A stretch of 13,045 nt of DNA, taken from NCBI GenBank assembly GCA_964643575.1, contig CAZXTD010000123.1:1-13045 (forward strand). Direction: 5' to 3'. Source of the stretch: Glaciecola sp964643575. Lineage in GTDB: Bacteria > Pseudomonadota > Gammaproteobacteria > Enterobacterales > Alteromonadaceae. The notes beneath the pieces are model-generated. The model saw only the letters and a list, made by a program, of their open reading frames with translations. It was not told the origin of the DNA and made no database searches. Below, piece after piece: positions 1-7,140 of this stretch (positions are counted from its first letter, which is position 1; each line of letters begins with the position of its first letter). Both the position numbers and the translations under genes were made by a program.

Positions 1-450
1 GTTAATGCTCTTTCTCACTACACCGACTGGACGGTAGGTCACGTGCATTCTGGTGCTTTAGGTTGGGTAGCCATGGTATCGATTGGTTCTATTTATCATC
101 TTGTTCCTATTTTGTTTGGTCAACCCAAAATGTATAGCACCAAGCTGATTAACATCCACTTCTGGTTAGCAACAATTGGTGTGGTTTTATACCTCGTAGC
201 AATGTGGATGTCGGGTGTACTTCAAGGCATGATGTGGAGAGCAGTAAATGCTGACGGGACACTCACCTACTCTTTTGTAGAGTCATTAGAAGCTTCTAAG
301 CCATTCTATATAGTGCGCTTTATTGGTGGTCTATTTGTAGTGGCGGGTATGTTGATCATGGCATACAACTGCTGGAAAACTATCTTTGCGCCAAAAACTG
401 AAGACGCTGCACAAACAGACGCAAATGCTGAGTTAGGAGTTGCCCAATGA
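1..450 (+). CDS. ccoN: cbb3-type cytochrome c oxidase subunit I, C-terminal part (5' truncated by window)
   Basis: This is the last 149 residues of the catalytic subunit of the cbb3 oxidase, an inner-membrane haem-copper oxidase that reduces O2 at low oxygen. The reading frame is open from base 1. Near its start is the family signature W-T-V-G-H-V-H-S-G-A-L-G-W; in characterised CcoN proteins the two histidines (codons at 40-42 and 46-48) ligate the haem b3 and the low-spin haem b. Three hydrophobic helices follow (roughly codons at 58-115, 150-210 and 310-370), then a short polar, Ala/Glu-rich cytoplasmic tail ending in a TGA stop. The stop overlaps the ccoO start in an ATGA, so translation is probably coupled. 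The upstream promoter, where an FNR site would be expected, lies outside the window. Identity is secure; only the N-terminal portion is missing. Confidence 0.97.
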   Translation, partial: VNALSHYTDWTVGHVHSGALGWVAMVSIGSIYHLVPILFGQPKMYSTKLINIHFWLATIGVVLYLVAMWMSGVLQGMMWRAVNADGTLTYSFVESLEASKPFYIVRFIGGLFVVAGMLIMAYNCWKTIFAPKTEDAAQTDANAELGVAQ

Positions 451-1052
451 AAAACCCACATGAGTTAATTGAAAAGAATGTTGGTCTACTAACAATTCTA
501 GTTTTAATTGCGATTAGTTTTGGTGCAATGGCACAAATACTTCCGCTGATGTTTCAACAACAAGTACTAGAGCCAGTAAAAGGCCTCAAACCTTACACAG
601 CGTTACAAATGGAAGGTCGCGATATCTACATCCGCGAAGGTTGCGTAGGTTGTCATAGCCAAATGATTCGTCCTTTCAGGGCCGAAACCGAACGCTATGG
701 CCACTATTCGGTAGCAGGTGAATCGGTATGGGAGCGTCCATTTTTGTGGGGCTCCAAACGTACTGGTCCTGATTTAGCGCGTGTTGGCGGTCGTTATAGT
801 GATGAATGGCATCGAGTACACTTGGTCGATCCAAGAACAGTTGTCCCTGAATCGAATATGCCAGGCTATCCTTGGTTAGAAACTAACATCCTTACGGGTG
901 AAAACATTGCCAAAAAACTTGAAGTTAATCGCATGCTTGGCGTGCCTTACACCGACGAAGATATTGCAGGCGCCGAAGCCGCTGTTAAAGGTAAAACTGA
1001 GATGGAAGCTTTGATCGCATATTTGCAATCCCTTGGTACGGCACTTCAGTAA
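447..1052 (+). CDS. ccoO: cbb3-type cytochrome c oxidase subunit II, mono-haem cytochrome c
   Basis: CcoO is the membrane-anchored c-type cytochrome that passes electrons from CcoP to the CcoN active site. The 201-residue protein is of normal family length. It has one N-terminal transmembrane anchor (about residues 14-36) and a periplasmic domain with a single haem c motif, C66-V-G-C69-H70. Met138, in S-N-M-P-G-Y-P-W, is the likely axial methionine. The ATG start overlaps the ccoN stop by four bases. It is preceded by AGGAG at 435-439, seven bases upstream, which fixes the start. The gene ends ten bases before ccoQ, so it belongs to the same transcript as ccoNQP. Nothing is unusual in the sequence. 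Confidence 0.97.
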   Translation: MKNPHELIEKNVGLLTILVLIAISFGAMAQILPLMFQQQVLEPVKGLKPYTALQMEGRDIYIREGCVGCHSQMIRPFRAETERYGHYSVAGESVWERPFLWGSKRTGPDLARVGGRYSDEWHRVHLVDPRTVVPESNMPGYPWLETNILTGENIAKKLEVNRMLGVPYTDEDIAGAEAAVKGKTEMEALIAYLQSLGTALQ

Positions 1053-1057
1053 GGAGA
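1051..1057 (+). promoter_or_regulatory. Ribosome binding site of ccoQ
   Basis: The string AAGGAGA overlaps the ccoO stop codon and lies five bases before the ATG at 1063. It supports that ATG over an in-frame TTG at 1033, which would sit inside ccoO and has no such site before it. Confidence 0.75.
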
Positions 1058-1062
1058 CTGGT

Positions 1063-1245
1063 ATGGATCAAGGTATTATTGGTAGTATTTTCACAGTTGT
1101 TGTTTTTGTTGCATTCTTCGGTGCAGTTTATTGGGCATTTAATAGCCGCAATAAAGAAAAATTTGAAGAAGTCGCAGCCAGTATTATCAGCGATGATGAT
1201 ATTCAAGACGACAGCAAGTTAAGTAAAAAAGATCAGGAGTCATAA
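1063..1245 (+). CDS. ccoQ: cbb3-type cytochrome c oxidase small subunit CcoQ (FixQ)
   Basis: CcoQ is a small single-span protein that in other bacteria stabilises the CcoNOP complex or the CcoP interaction. The 60-residue product starts M-D-Q-G-I-I-G, has one transmembrane helix (about residues 5-26, containing A-F-F-G-A-V-Y-W-A-F) and ends in a highly charged, Asp/Lys/Glu-rich cytoplasmic tail. The CcoQ identification rests on this topology, its size and its place between ccoO and ccoP. The ATG at 1063 is chosen because of the strong AAGGAGA just before it. The reading frame also extends upstream to a TTG at 1033, but that would overlap ccoO by 20 bases for no benefit. The stop is four bases before the ccoP start. 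Confidence 0.92.
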   Translation: MDQGIIGSIFTVVVFVAFFGAVYWAFNSRNKEKFEEVAASIISDDDIQDDSKLSKKDQES

Positions 1246-1249
1246 GCAA

Positions 1250-2200
1250 ATGACTATGTTTTGGACAATATGGATTAGCGTAATCACCCTAGGCAGTATT
1301 GCAGGCTGCTATTGGCTTCTCAAGTGGTGTCTTGGCAACCACACCGGAGTCGCAGAAGGTGACGATATGGGCCACGAGTTTGATGGTATCGTGGAAATCA
1401 ACAACCAGCTACCCAAATGGTGGACAAATATGTTTTATTTGACCATGGTTTGGGGTGTGCTTTACCTCATTGCCTACCCAGGCTTAGGCGCTTTTAAGGG
1501 CGTATTAGGATGGGAAAGCTCAAACCAAGGCGTATTAACGATTGCTGAATCGAATGAAGAATTGGCAAAAGATATCACCGAAGGCAACATCAACGAATAC
1601 GCCCTTGAAATAAAGCTTGCACAAGAACGCTTTGATCCAATTTTTGCTGAATACGCAAAAACGCCGGTTGAGCAGCTAGCTTTGGTAGAAGAAGCTGTTG
1701 AAGTGGGTAAACGTTTGTTTATTCAAAACTGTGCACAGTGCCATGGTTCTGATGCTCGCGGCCAGCGTGGAGGCTTCCCTAACCTGACTGACAACGATTG
1801 GTTGTATGGTGGGTCGGGCGACAAAATCAAAGAAACTTTGATTAAAGGCCGTCAAGGCGCAATGCCAGGTTGGTTACCCGCATTTGGTGAACAAGGTATC
1901 AAAGAAATCGTTGCTTATACCTTGAGCTTAAGCGGCCGAGATGTTGATTCAGGCTTAGCGACTGCAGGTAAAACACGCTTTGTTGCTTGCGCTGCGTGCC
2001 ATGGCATGGACGGTAAAGGTAACCAAATGCTTGGTGCGCCTAACTTAACAGACAACATTTGGCTATATGGCGGTACTGAAAAGGCGGTCACTCACACCTT
2101 AAATTATGGTCGTAATGGGGTAATGCCAGCTTTTAACGAGACATTAGGTGAAGACAAAGTGCACGTAGTTGCCGCTTATGTTTACAGCTTGTCTCAGTAA
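1250..2200 (+). CDS. ccoP: cbb3-type cytochrome c oxidase subunit III, di-haem cytochrome c
   Basis: CcoP accepts electrons from soluble or membrane cytochromes c and hands them to CcoO. The 316-residue protein has two N-terminal hydrophobic segments (about residues 3-26 and 60-80) and then two cytochrome c domains in the periplasm. The haem motifs are C161-A-Q-C164-H165 and C247-A-A-C250-H251. Candidate axial methionines are M205 (A-M-P-G-W) and M292 (V-M-P-A-F). The two domains are visibly duplicated: P-N-L-T-D-N-D-W-L-Y-G-G and P-N-L-T-D-N-I-W-L-Y-G-G occur at the same place in each. GGAG at 1236-1239 supports the ATG at 1250; an alternative ATG two codons later is possible. An intrinsic terminator follows 48 bases after the stop, marking the end of the structural-gene segment. 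Confidence 0.97.
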   Translation: MTMFWTIWISVITLGSIAGCYWLLKWCLGNHTGVAEGDDMGHEFDGIVEINNQLPKWWTNMFYLTMVWGVLYLIAYPGLGAFKGVLGWESSNQGVLTIAESNEELAKDITEGNINEYALEIKLAQERFDPIFAEYAKTPVEQLALVEEAVEVGKRLFIQNCAQCHGSDARGQRGGFPNLTDNDWLYGGSGDKIKETLIKGRQGAMPGWLPAFGEQGIKEIVAYTLSLSGRDVDSGLATAGKTRFVACAACHGMDGKGNQMLGAPNLTDNIWLYGGTEKAVTHTLNYGRNGVMPAFNETLGEDKVHVVAAYVYSLSQ

Positions 2201-2248
2201 GCTATTGACCCAATATTATTGCTATAAAGTAGCGAAATAGTTAGACTT

Positions 2249-2274
2249 AAAGCCTCGTTTTGCGGGGCTTTTTT
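2249..2274 (+). terminator. Intrinsic terminator after ccoP
   Basis: A nine-base-pair stem (AAAGCCTCG, 2249-2257, against CGGGGCTTT, 2263-2271, with one G-U pair) closes a five-base loop and runs into six consecutive T residues at 2269-2274. It lies between ccoP and ccoH, which are otherwise co-directional and only 109 bases apart. It probably ends or attenuates the ccoNOQP transcript before the assembly genes. Confidence 0.85.
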
Positions 2275-2309
2275 ATGCAAACACCTTTAACATTTTGAGT
2301 AACTAATTT

Positions 2310-2807
2310 ATGCAAGAAATTGATAACAAACCTTGGTATAAGCAGTTTTGGCCTTGGTTTTTAATTGCCATTCCCTGCTCTTCACTTATTGTTGGCTCCC
2401 AAGTTTTCAGACTTGCGATGGATGGCACAAATAGTATGGTGGTCGACGACTATTATAAAGAAGGTAAAAGCATCAACGCGCGCCTTGATAAAATCGTCAA
2501 AGCCCAAGAACTCAATATAAAAACGTCTTTAAGTATTCAGCCCGGAAACATCGCCCTAAGCTTTGAGTCGGGCGCGCCGACAAGCGGCGAAGCCCTTCAG
2601 CTTGATTTTTTCCACGCAACACAGGAAGCAAAAGATATCGTTGTATTACTTACACGCGATGCAAATGGCATTTATCGTAGCAACGAAGAATTCATTATTA
2701 GCGGAAAATGGCGCCTGCGCTTAACGCCTTTAGACGAGAGTTGGAAGATACAAAAACGACTTGTATTACCCCAAGCCAAAGCTTTCGCCTTTAATCCCGA
2801 GTTATAA
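2310..2807 (+). CDS. ccoH: FixH/CcoH family cbb3 oxidase assembly protein
   Basis: CcoH (FixH) is a membrane-anchored assembly factor for cbb3 oxidase that works with the copper ATPase CcoI. The 165-residue protein has a short cytoplasmic start, one transmembrane helix (about residues 14-34, rich in W/F at its entry) and a periplasmic domain. Directly after the helix comes the family hallmark D-D-Y-Y-K-E-G-K-S-I-N (residues 46-56). G-K-W-R-L (132-136) near the C-terminus is also typical. The ATG lacks a strong Shine-Dalgarno sequence; only a weak GAG lies about ten bases upstream. It sits 35 bases after the ccoP terminator and 19 bases before ccoI. In many bacteria ccoG lies between ccoP and ccoH; here it does not. 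Confidence 0.9.
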   Translation: MQEIDNKPWYKQFWPWFLIAIPCSSLIVGSQVFRLAMDGTNSMVVDDYYKEGKSINARLDKIVKAQELNIKTSLSIQPGNIALSFESGAPTSGEALQLDFFHATQEAKDIVVLLTRDANGIYRSNEEFIISGKWRLRLTPLDESWKIQKRLVLPQAKAFAFNPEL

Positions 2808-2826
2808 TAGAGATAACCAGAAGTAA

Positions 2827-5400
2827 ATGAGCATACAAATTGCGTCCGGACACTGTTTTCACTGCGGCTTACCTACGCTTGGTGTAACCGATTACCCCGT
2901 TATTATTAGTGACATTACACATGAAATGTGTTGCCCTGGATGTCAGGCGGTGGCACAAGCTATAGTAGACAATGGCTTAGTTAACTACTACGAATTTAGA
3001 ACTGAACCCGCTGCGCGCGGCGACGCTGCATTAGCTAACACGATGTCACAACTCGCAGTATATGATGAGCCTGAATTACAAGAAGAGTTTGTCTTTGACG
3101 AAGGTAAACACAAACAAATACAGCTAACGGTAGAAGGTATCACGTGTGCGGCGTGTGGTTGGTTAATAGAAAAACAACTGGCTAAGGTAGCGGGCATAAA
3201 ACAAGTGTCAGTGAATGTGTCTTCACGCAGAGCTTCGGTATCGTGGGATAACGAAGCGCTGAAGTTGTCAGGTATATTATCTAAACTTAAATCAATAGGC
3301 TATGAATCTTTACCCTTTCAGGCTGATAATCATGAAGCTTCGTATAAAAAAGAGCAAAAATCCTACTTAAAAAAACTTGGCCTCGCGGGCATTATGACCA
3401 TGCAAGTGATGATGATAGCGATGGGGCAATATTTTGATATTTTAGGCAACATCGACGCAGACGCTATCGCATATTTCAATGCAATTATTTTGCTGTTAAC
3501 GACGCCAGGGGTTCTATACTCAGGCAGTATATTTTATGTGAGCGCTCTTAAAGCAATTCAAGCCAAAAGCGTCAACATGGATGTGCCTATTACTATCGCG
3601 ATTTTAGCGACTTATATTGCAGGCGTGATGTCGGTTAACGCAAGCACCGGCGAAGTATATTTTGAATCTATCTGCATGTTCGTGTTTTTCCTTCTAATTA
3701 GTCGCTTTTTAGAACACCGCTCTCGTCACCGAGCAACGCTAATCTCATCTAATATGCTTAAACTCATCCCGGTTACGGCCAATAAAAAGTCCGTTAGTGA
3801 AGGCACCAATCAAGGCTCGGAAGCATGGACGGCAGTTCTAGCGAAACAATTGGAGGTGGGCGATATCGTGCTAGTTAAGGCTGGCGAAACCGTGCCTATC
3901 GACGGCAGTATAATTGAAGGTAAAAGTACCTTTGACGAGTCTATGCTCACAGGAGAGTTTGAACCTGTAACAAAACAAGTGGGTCAAAACGTATTTGCAG
4001 GCTCAGTAAACCAGCAAGGCGCGATTACCCTCAAAGTTAATGTTACGGTCAAGCACGCTATGATGAATGAAATTATCCGTTTGCAAGAAATGGCAATGGG
4101 TAACAAACCTAAAATAGCAGCGGTGGCCGACGTTCTATCAAGATATTTTGTTTTTGCGGTGTTACTAATATCTGCACTTACTTACACCTATTGGTATTTA
4201 CAAGATGATCCGCACGCATTTTGGATTACTATTTCGGTGTTAGTTGCCACCTGCCCTTGCGCGCTCGGTTTGGCAACGCCATCTGCGTTAACATGTGCGA
4301 TGGCAAAACTAAACCAAATGGGGGTATTGCTTAAACGAGCTGACGCGCTCGAGCAAATCACGCAAACAACCGATCTTGTATTTGATAAAACAGGAACCTT
4401 AACCGAAGGGAAATTTTCTATTCAGGCGCGCTGGATTAATTCGCAAATAGCGCAAAATTGTTACCAACAATTTTTTGCTGGCTCGAGCAAAGATATTGAC
4501 GAGTTTACTGAAGATGAATTAAATACATTTGTTTTGGCACTTTCACATGCTGTTGAACAGCGCTCTGAGCACCCAATATCGGTGGCATTTGCTAGAGAAT
4601 ATGACGAATCTGCATCGTCAAGCAACAACAATAAGCTTAAGACTCTGTTTGATATGATTGTGCTCCAACAAATTAAGATCGAAATTGGAAAAGGAATAAG
4701 TGCTCAAATTAAGCTTGGCAGAAATGATAGTGATACGGGTCAAGAGTCAACTATAAAAATGGGCTCAGCTAAATTTGTGCTTAATTCTCAAGGCGAGTCT
4801 AAAGGCATCCAAGATGAGATAACTGGCGCTAATGTGCTATTAAGTATAGATGATGTTGTATTAGCCGCTTTTTGGGTAACCGATACTGTGCGTGATGATG
4901 CAATTAATACCATTGCTAAACTCAAGCAAAAACGCTTACAAATACTTAGTGGCGATACTCAGAACAATGTGGAAGATGTCGCATCGATTTTAAACATTGA
5001 GCATTCTATTGGCGACAGTACGCCGTCTGCTAAACTCGCTTATATTAAGTCTCTTCAACAAAGCGGTAAGCGCGCAATTATGTTGGGAGATGGTATAAAC
5101 GATGCACCGGTTTTGGCTGCGGCAGACGTTTCAGTTGCTGTTGGAAATGCATCTGATTTAGCTAAAAACGCAGCCGATGTTGTGTTGTTGAATCCAAAGC
5201 TTTCGTCTTTAGTTGATTTAATAGAAATGGCCGCGCGGACAAAACAAAAAATCAAACAAAATATTGCATGGGCATTATCGTATAACCTGTTAGTGTTACC
5301 TTTTGCGGTGAGTGGTTTACTCACACCTTGGCAGGCTGCGCTAGGTATGTCGTTAAGCTCCATTATAGTCGTGTACAACTCAACGCGTTTGATGCGTTAA
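2827..5400 (+). CDS. ccoI: Copper-translocating P1B-type ATPase for cbb3 oxidase assembly
   Basis: CcoI exports copper across the inner membrane for the CuB site of cbb3 oxidase. The 857-residue protein has, in order: an N-terminal cysteine-rich metal-binding segment (C10-x2-C13 and C35-C36-x2-C39, as in Pfam ATPase-cat_bd); a heavy-metal-associated domain with C107-A-A-C110; eight predicted membrane helices; the actuator T-G-E (375-377); the transmembrane copper site C476-P-C478; the phosphorylation site D520-K-T-G-T; the nucleotide-domain H582-P583; and the hinge G-D-G-I-N-D-A-P (754-761). All catalytic motifs are intact. The nucleotide-binding domain carries a Ser/Asn-rich stretch near residues 593-604 that looks like a flexible insert, making the protein slightly long for the family. 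The ATG has only a weak AGAAG before it. FixI/CcoI rather than CopA is supported by the double N-terminal metal domains and the ccoH/ccoS neighbours. Confidence 0.95.
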   Translation: MSIQIASGHCFHCGLPTLGVTDYPVIISDITHEMCCPGCQAVAQAIVDNGLVNYYEFRTEPAARGDAALANTMSQLAVYDEPELQEEFVFDEGKHKQIQLTVEGITCAACGWLIEKQLAKVAGIKQVSVNVSSRRASVSWDNEALKLSGILSKLKSIGYESLPFQADNHEASYKKEQKSYLKKLGLAGIMTMQVMMIAMGQYFDILGNIDADAIAYFNAIILLLTTPGVLYSGSIFYVSALKAIQAKSVNMDVPITIAILATYIAGVMSVNASTGEVYFESICMFVFFLLISRFLEHRSRHRATLISSNMLKLIPVTANKKSVSEGTNQGSEAWTAVLAKQLEVGDIVLVKAGETVPIDGSIIEGKSTFDESMLTGEFEPVTKQVGQNVFAGSVNQQGAITLKVNVTVKHAMMNEIIRLQEMAMGNKPKIAAVADVLSRYFVFAVLLISALTYTYWYLQDDPHAFWITISVLVATCPCALGLATPSALTCAMAKLNQMGVLLKRADALEQITQTTDLVFDKTGTLTEGKFSIQARWINSQIAQNCYQQFFAGSSKDIDEFTEDELNTFVLALSHAVEQRSEHPISVAFAREYDESASSSNNNKLKTLFDMIVLQQIKIEIGKGISAQIKLGRNDSDTGQESTIKMGSAKFVLNSQGESKGIQDEITGANVLLSIDDVVLAAFWVTDTVRDDAINTIAKLKQKRLQILSGDTQNNVEDVASILNIEHSIGDSTPSAKLAYIKSLQQSGKRAIMLGDGINDAPVLAAADVSVAVGNASDLAKNAADVVLLNPKLSSLVDLIEMAARTKQKIKQNIAWALSYNLLVLPFAVSGLLTPWQAALGMSLSSIIVVYNSTRLMR

Positions 5401-5441
5401 GCACTACGTCTGAACAACTTCACTTAAGGATAAACGTCCAA

Positions 5442-5639
5442 ATGAGCGTCATATATGTACTAATTCCTATCGCCGTTATCATTGTTGCTATCGCAATCGG
5501 TATCTTTTTTTGGGCAGTAAAATCAAATCAGTTTGACGACCTAGAGCGACAAGGACACAGTATTTTGTTTGATGATGATATTAAAAAACCAGAATCAAAA
5601 GCGAGTGCAAGCGAAAACAATAAGTCTAATGATATCTGA
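5442..5639 (+). CDS. ccoS: cbb3-type cytochrome oxidase assembly protein CcoS
   Basis: CcoS is a small membrane protein needed for haem and copper cofactor insertion into cbb3 oxidase. The 65-residue product has one transmembrane helix (about residues 4-26) followed at once by the conserved F-F-W-A-V-K-S-N-Q-F-D-D-L-E sequence and a G-H-S-I-L-F-D-D-D segment, which together are diagnostic. The tail is Lys/Ser/Asn-rich. The start at 5442 is preceded by AAGGA at 5426-5430 and gives the normal family length and N-terminus. The same frame is open upstream into ccoI to 5328, but that extension is out of frame with ccoI and not conserved in character. The gene is 41 bases downstream of ccoI, and its 3' end overlaps the next gene by 11 bases. 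Confidence 0.95.
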   Translation: MSVIYVLIPIAVIIVAIAIGIFFWAVKSNQFDDLERQGHSILFDDDIKKPESKASASENNKSNDI

Positions 5640-6300
5640 ATTAAATTTACTTTCTGCTTTCCTTATAGGCCTCGCTGGGGGCGTCCATTGCGTTGGTATG
5701 TGCGGCGGTATTGCAGGGGCGTTTACCTTTGCCATACCAAAAGGAGCAAATATTGCGCCCTATCTTGCGGCGTATAATTTTGGCCGAATATTTTCTTATA
5801 CACTTGCCGGTGCGGTTACCGGTTTACTCGGCAGTATTTTTAGTGCGTCTATTCTTACAGGTTTAGCCATTCTACAAAGTATTAGTATTGTATTTTTGTG
5901 TTTACTCGCTTTGTATATCAGCGATGTTTTTAAAGGCCTGCTTGTATTAGAAAAAGCAGGCGCAAAATTATGGGCATATTTGGCGCCTATTGGTAAACGC
6001 TTTATTCCGTTTAAAAACCCGCTTTCAACGGTTGCTTACGGCATGATTTGGGGGTGGTTGCCATGCGGTTTAGTCTACTCTGCACTAACCTGGTCATTAG
6101 CAGCAGGTAGCATGCAGCAGGGCGCACTAGTCATGCTGTTTTTTGGCTTGGGTACATTGCCTGCGTTGATTGCGTCGAGTATTGGAGCGAGCTTTTTACT
6201 TCCCTTTTTGCAAAATATCGTGACACGTCGTTTGGTTGCCATCATGTTATTTTTATTCGCATTATTTTTGACCTTTAATCTTTTTCACGGTATAAAGTGA
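5629..6300 (+). CDS. Sulfite exporter TauE/SafE-like (DsbD_2-type) membrane protein linked to cbb3 assembly
   Basis: This 223-residue polytopic inner-membrane protein belongs to the TauE/SafE-like group with the DsbD_2 / UreH-like transmembrane domain (COG2836 type). The N-terminal helix carries the signature G-G-V-H-C21-V-G-M-C25-G-G, and a second conserved cysteine lies in W-L-P-C146-G-L, placed as in DsbD-type thiol or metal carriers. About six hydrophobic helices are visible. The family often sits next to ccoS, and a role in copper or thiol handling during cbb3 maturation is inferred, not proven; the sulfite-exporter name is probably misleading. The ATG at 5629, inside the last codons of ccoS, gives the usual N-terminus. 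An in-frame ATG at 5569 would add 20 polar residues, out of keeping with the family. No Shine-Dalgarno sequence is evident, so translation is probably coupled to ccoS. fnr follows after 27 bases. Confidence 0.85.
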   Translation: MISELNLLSAFLIGLAGGVHCVGMCGGIAGAFTFAIPKGANIAPYLAAYNFGRIFSYTLAGAVTGLLGSIFSASILTGLAILQSISIVFLCLLALYISDVFKGLLVLEKAGAKLWAYLAPIGKRFIPFKNPLSTVAYGMIWGWLPCGLVYSALTWSLAAGSMQQGALVMLFFGLGTLPALIASSIGASFLLPFLQNIVTRRLVAIMLFLFALFLTFNLFHGIK

Positions 6301-6327
6301 TCTAAATACTTAAAAAAGTGTATTGCC

Positions 6328-7068
6328 ATGGCTCATTCTTCCGAACTCTCCATTCACTGTCAAAGTTGTAGTTTTAGTCATCTCTGCTTGCCTGTTAGCC
6401 TCAATAAAAACGAATTAGACCAGCTCGACGAGATAATAGAGCGCAAGCGTCCATTACATAAAAATGATAAATTAGTCACCGCTGGTGAAAAGTTTCATTC
6501 ATTGTATGCGGTAAGATCTGGTTCTTTTAAGTCTTATATTAGCGATACTGATGGCGTAGAGCAAATAATCGGTTTTCACTTTCCTGGTGATATCATTGGG
6601 TTTGATGCACTTAAGGATGAGACTCACCATAGTTATTCGCAAGCTCTCGAGACAGCAATGGTTTGTGAATTGCCTTACGATACGCTTGAAACTGTGTCCA
6701 ACACTTATCCAAAGCTCAGACAACAAATCATGCGATTTATGAGTTCTGAAATAAAACATGACCATGATTTAATGATGTTGTTGAGTAAACGTAGCGCTGA
6801 AGAACGACTCTTACACTTTATTAATCACTTATCTGAACGGTTTGACGAGCGAGGCTATTCTGCCAAACAATTTAATCTGTCGATGACTCGAAACGAAATT
6901 GGCAACTATTTAGGTTTAACCGTAGAGACTATTTCTCGACTGCTGACTCGCTTTCAAAAAGAGAACTTAATTGCTGTTGATGGCAAATTAATCACCATTC
7001 TTGACTTTGAAGGCATTAAACAGCGAATGCCCGAGAATGAAATCGCGGTTAAGGCAGTTAGCTGCTAA
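6328..7068 (+). CDS. fnr: FNR-family oxygen-sensing transcriptional regulator
   Basis: This is an Fnr/EtrA orthologue: a cytoplasmic CRP-family regulator that carries an O2-labile [4Fe-4S] cluster and, when anaerobic, binds TTGAT-N4-ATCAA sites. The 246 residues align well with E. coli Fnr as recalled. The cluster cysteines are C11, C14 and C20 (C-x2-C-x5-C) and C113 (M-V-C-E-L-P). A cyclic-nucleotide-like beta domain comes next, then the dimer helix near residues 136-154, then a helix-turn-helix whose recognition helix reads T-V-E200-T-I-S203-R204-L-L. E200, S203 and R204 correspond to the E. coli specificity residues E209, S212 and R213. The start is forced: the frame opens directly after the in-frame stop of the upstream gene, and 6328 is its first ATG. 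The N-terminus is therefore about nine residues shorter than in E. coli. No Shine-Dalgarno sequence is visible. An extra cysteine is the last residue. It probably controls the cco genes upstream. Confidence 0.96.
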   Translation: MAHSSELSIHCQSCSFSHLCLPVSLNKNELDQLDEIIERKRPLHKNDKLVTAGEKFHSLYAVRSGSFKSYISDTDGVEQIIGFHFPGDIIGFDALKDETHHSYSQALETAMVCELPYDTLETVSNTYPKLRQQIMRFMSSEIKHDHDLMMLLSKRSAEERLLHFINHLSERFDERGYSAKQFNLSMTRNEIGNYLGLTVETISRLLTRFQKENLIAVDGKLITILDFEGIKQRMPENEIAVKAVSC

Positions 7069-7093
7069 AACTGAATAAAAACAAGGTCTTTTA

Positions 7094-7107
7094 TTGATCT
7101 TAAGCAA
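7094..7107 (+). promoter_or_regulatory. Candidate FNR box before uspE
   Basis: TTGAT-CTTA-AGCAA matches the FNR consensus TTGAT-N4-ATCAA at nine of ten defined bases, with a perfect left half. It lies 25 bases after the fnr stop and 67 bases before the uspE start, and its right edge touches the fnr terminator stem. Its centre is about 51 bases upstream of the start expected from the nearest -10-like element, which is not a standard activating distance. The match may be chance or may act in autoregulation. Confidence 0.4.
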
Positions 7108-7140
7108 GGTGGTTGAATGCAAAGCTTAACCACCTTTTTT
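7106..7140 (+). terminator. Intrinsic terminator after fnr
   Basis: AAGGTGGTT (7106-7114) pairs perfectly with AACCACCTT (7128-7136), closing a 13-base loop, and the 3' arm runs into six T residues at 7135-7140. It should end transcripts coming from the cco/fnr direction, which implies a separate promoter for uspE downstream. Confidence 0.88.

Noticed and set aside
985..1206. A 73-codon open frame on the minus strand across ccoO/ccoQ
   Set aside because: It lies opposite well-identified cco genes, and its translation is low-complexity (Cys/Asn/Thr-rich) with no recognisable domain or ribosome site.
2205..2228. TTGACC and TATAAA between ccoP and the terminator
   Set aside because: They are only 12 bases apart, too close for a sigma-70 promoter, and any transcript would meet the terminator at once.
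2803..2808. TATAAT at the end of ccoH, just before ccoI
   Set aside because: It is formed by the stop codon region, lacks any reasonable -35 hexamer, and ccoI follows ccoH by only 19 bases, so cotranscription is simpler.
5055..5378. A 107-codon minus-strand open frame within ccoI
   Set aside because: It is antisense to the conserved hinge region and last helices of CcoI; the sequence is explained by that protein.
6305..6324. AATAC...GTATT inverted repeat just before the fnr start
   Set aside because: Only five base pairs of A/T-rich stem in a 27-base gap; too weak to call an operator or hairpin, and it does not match an FNR box.
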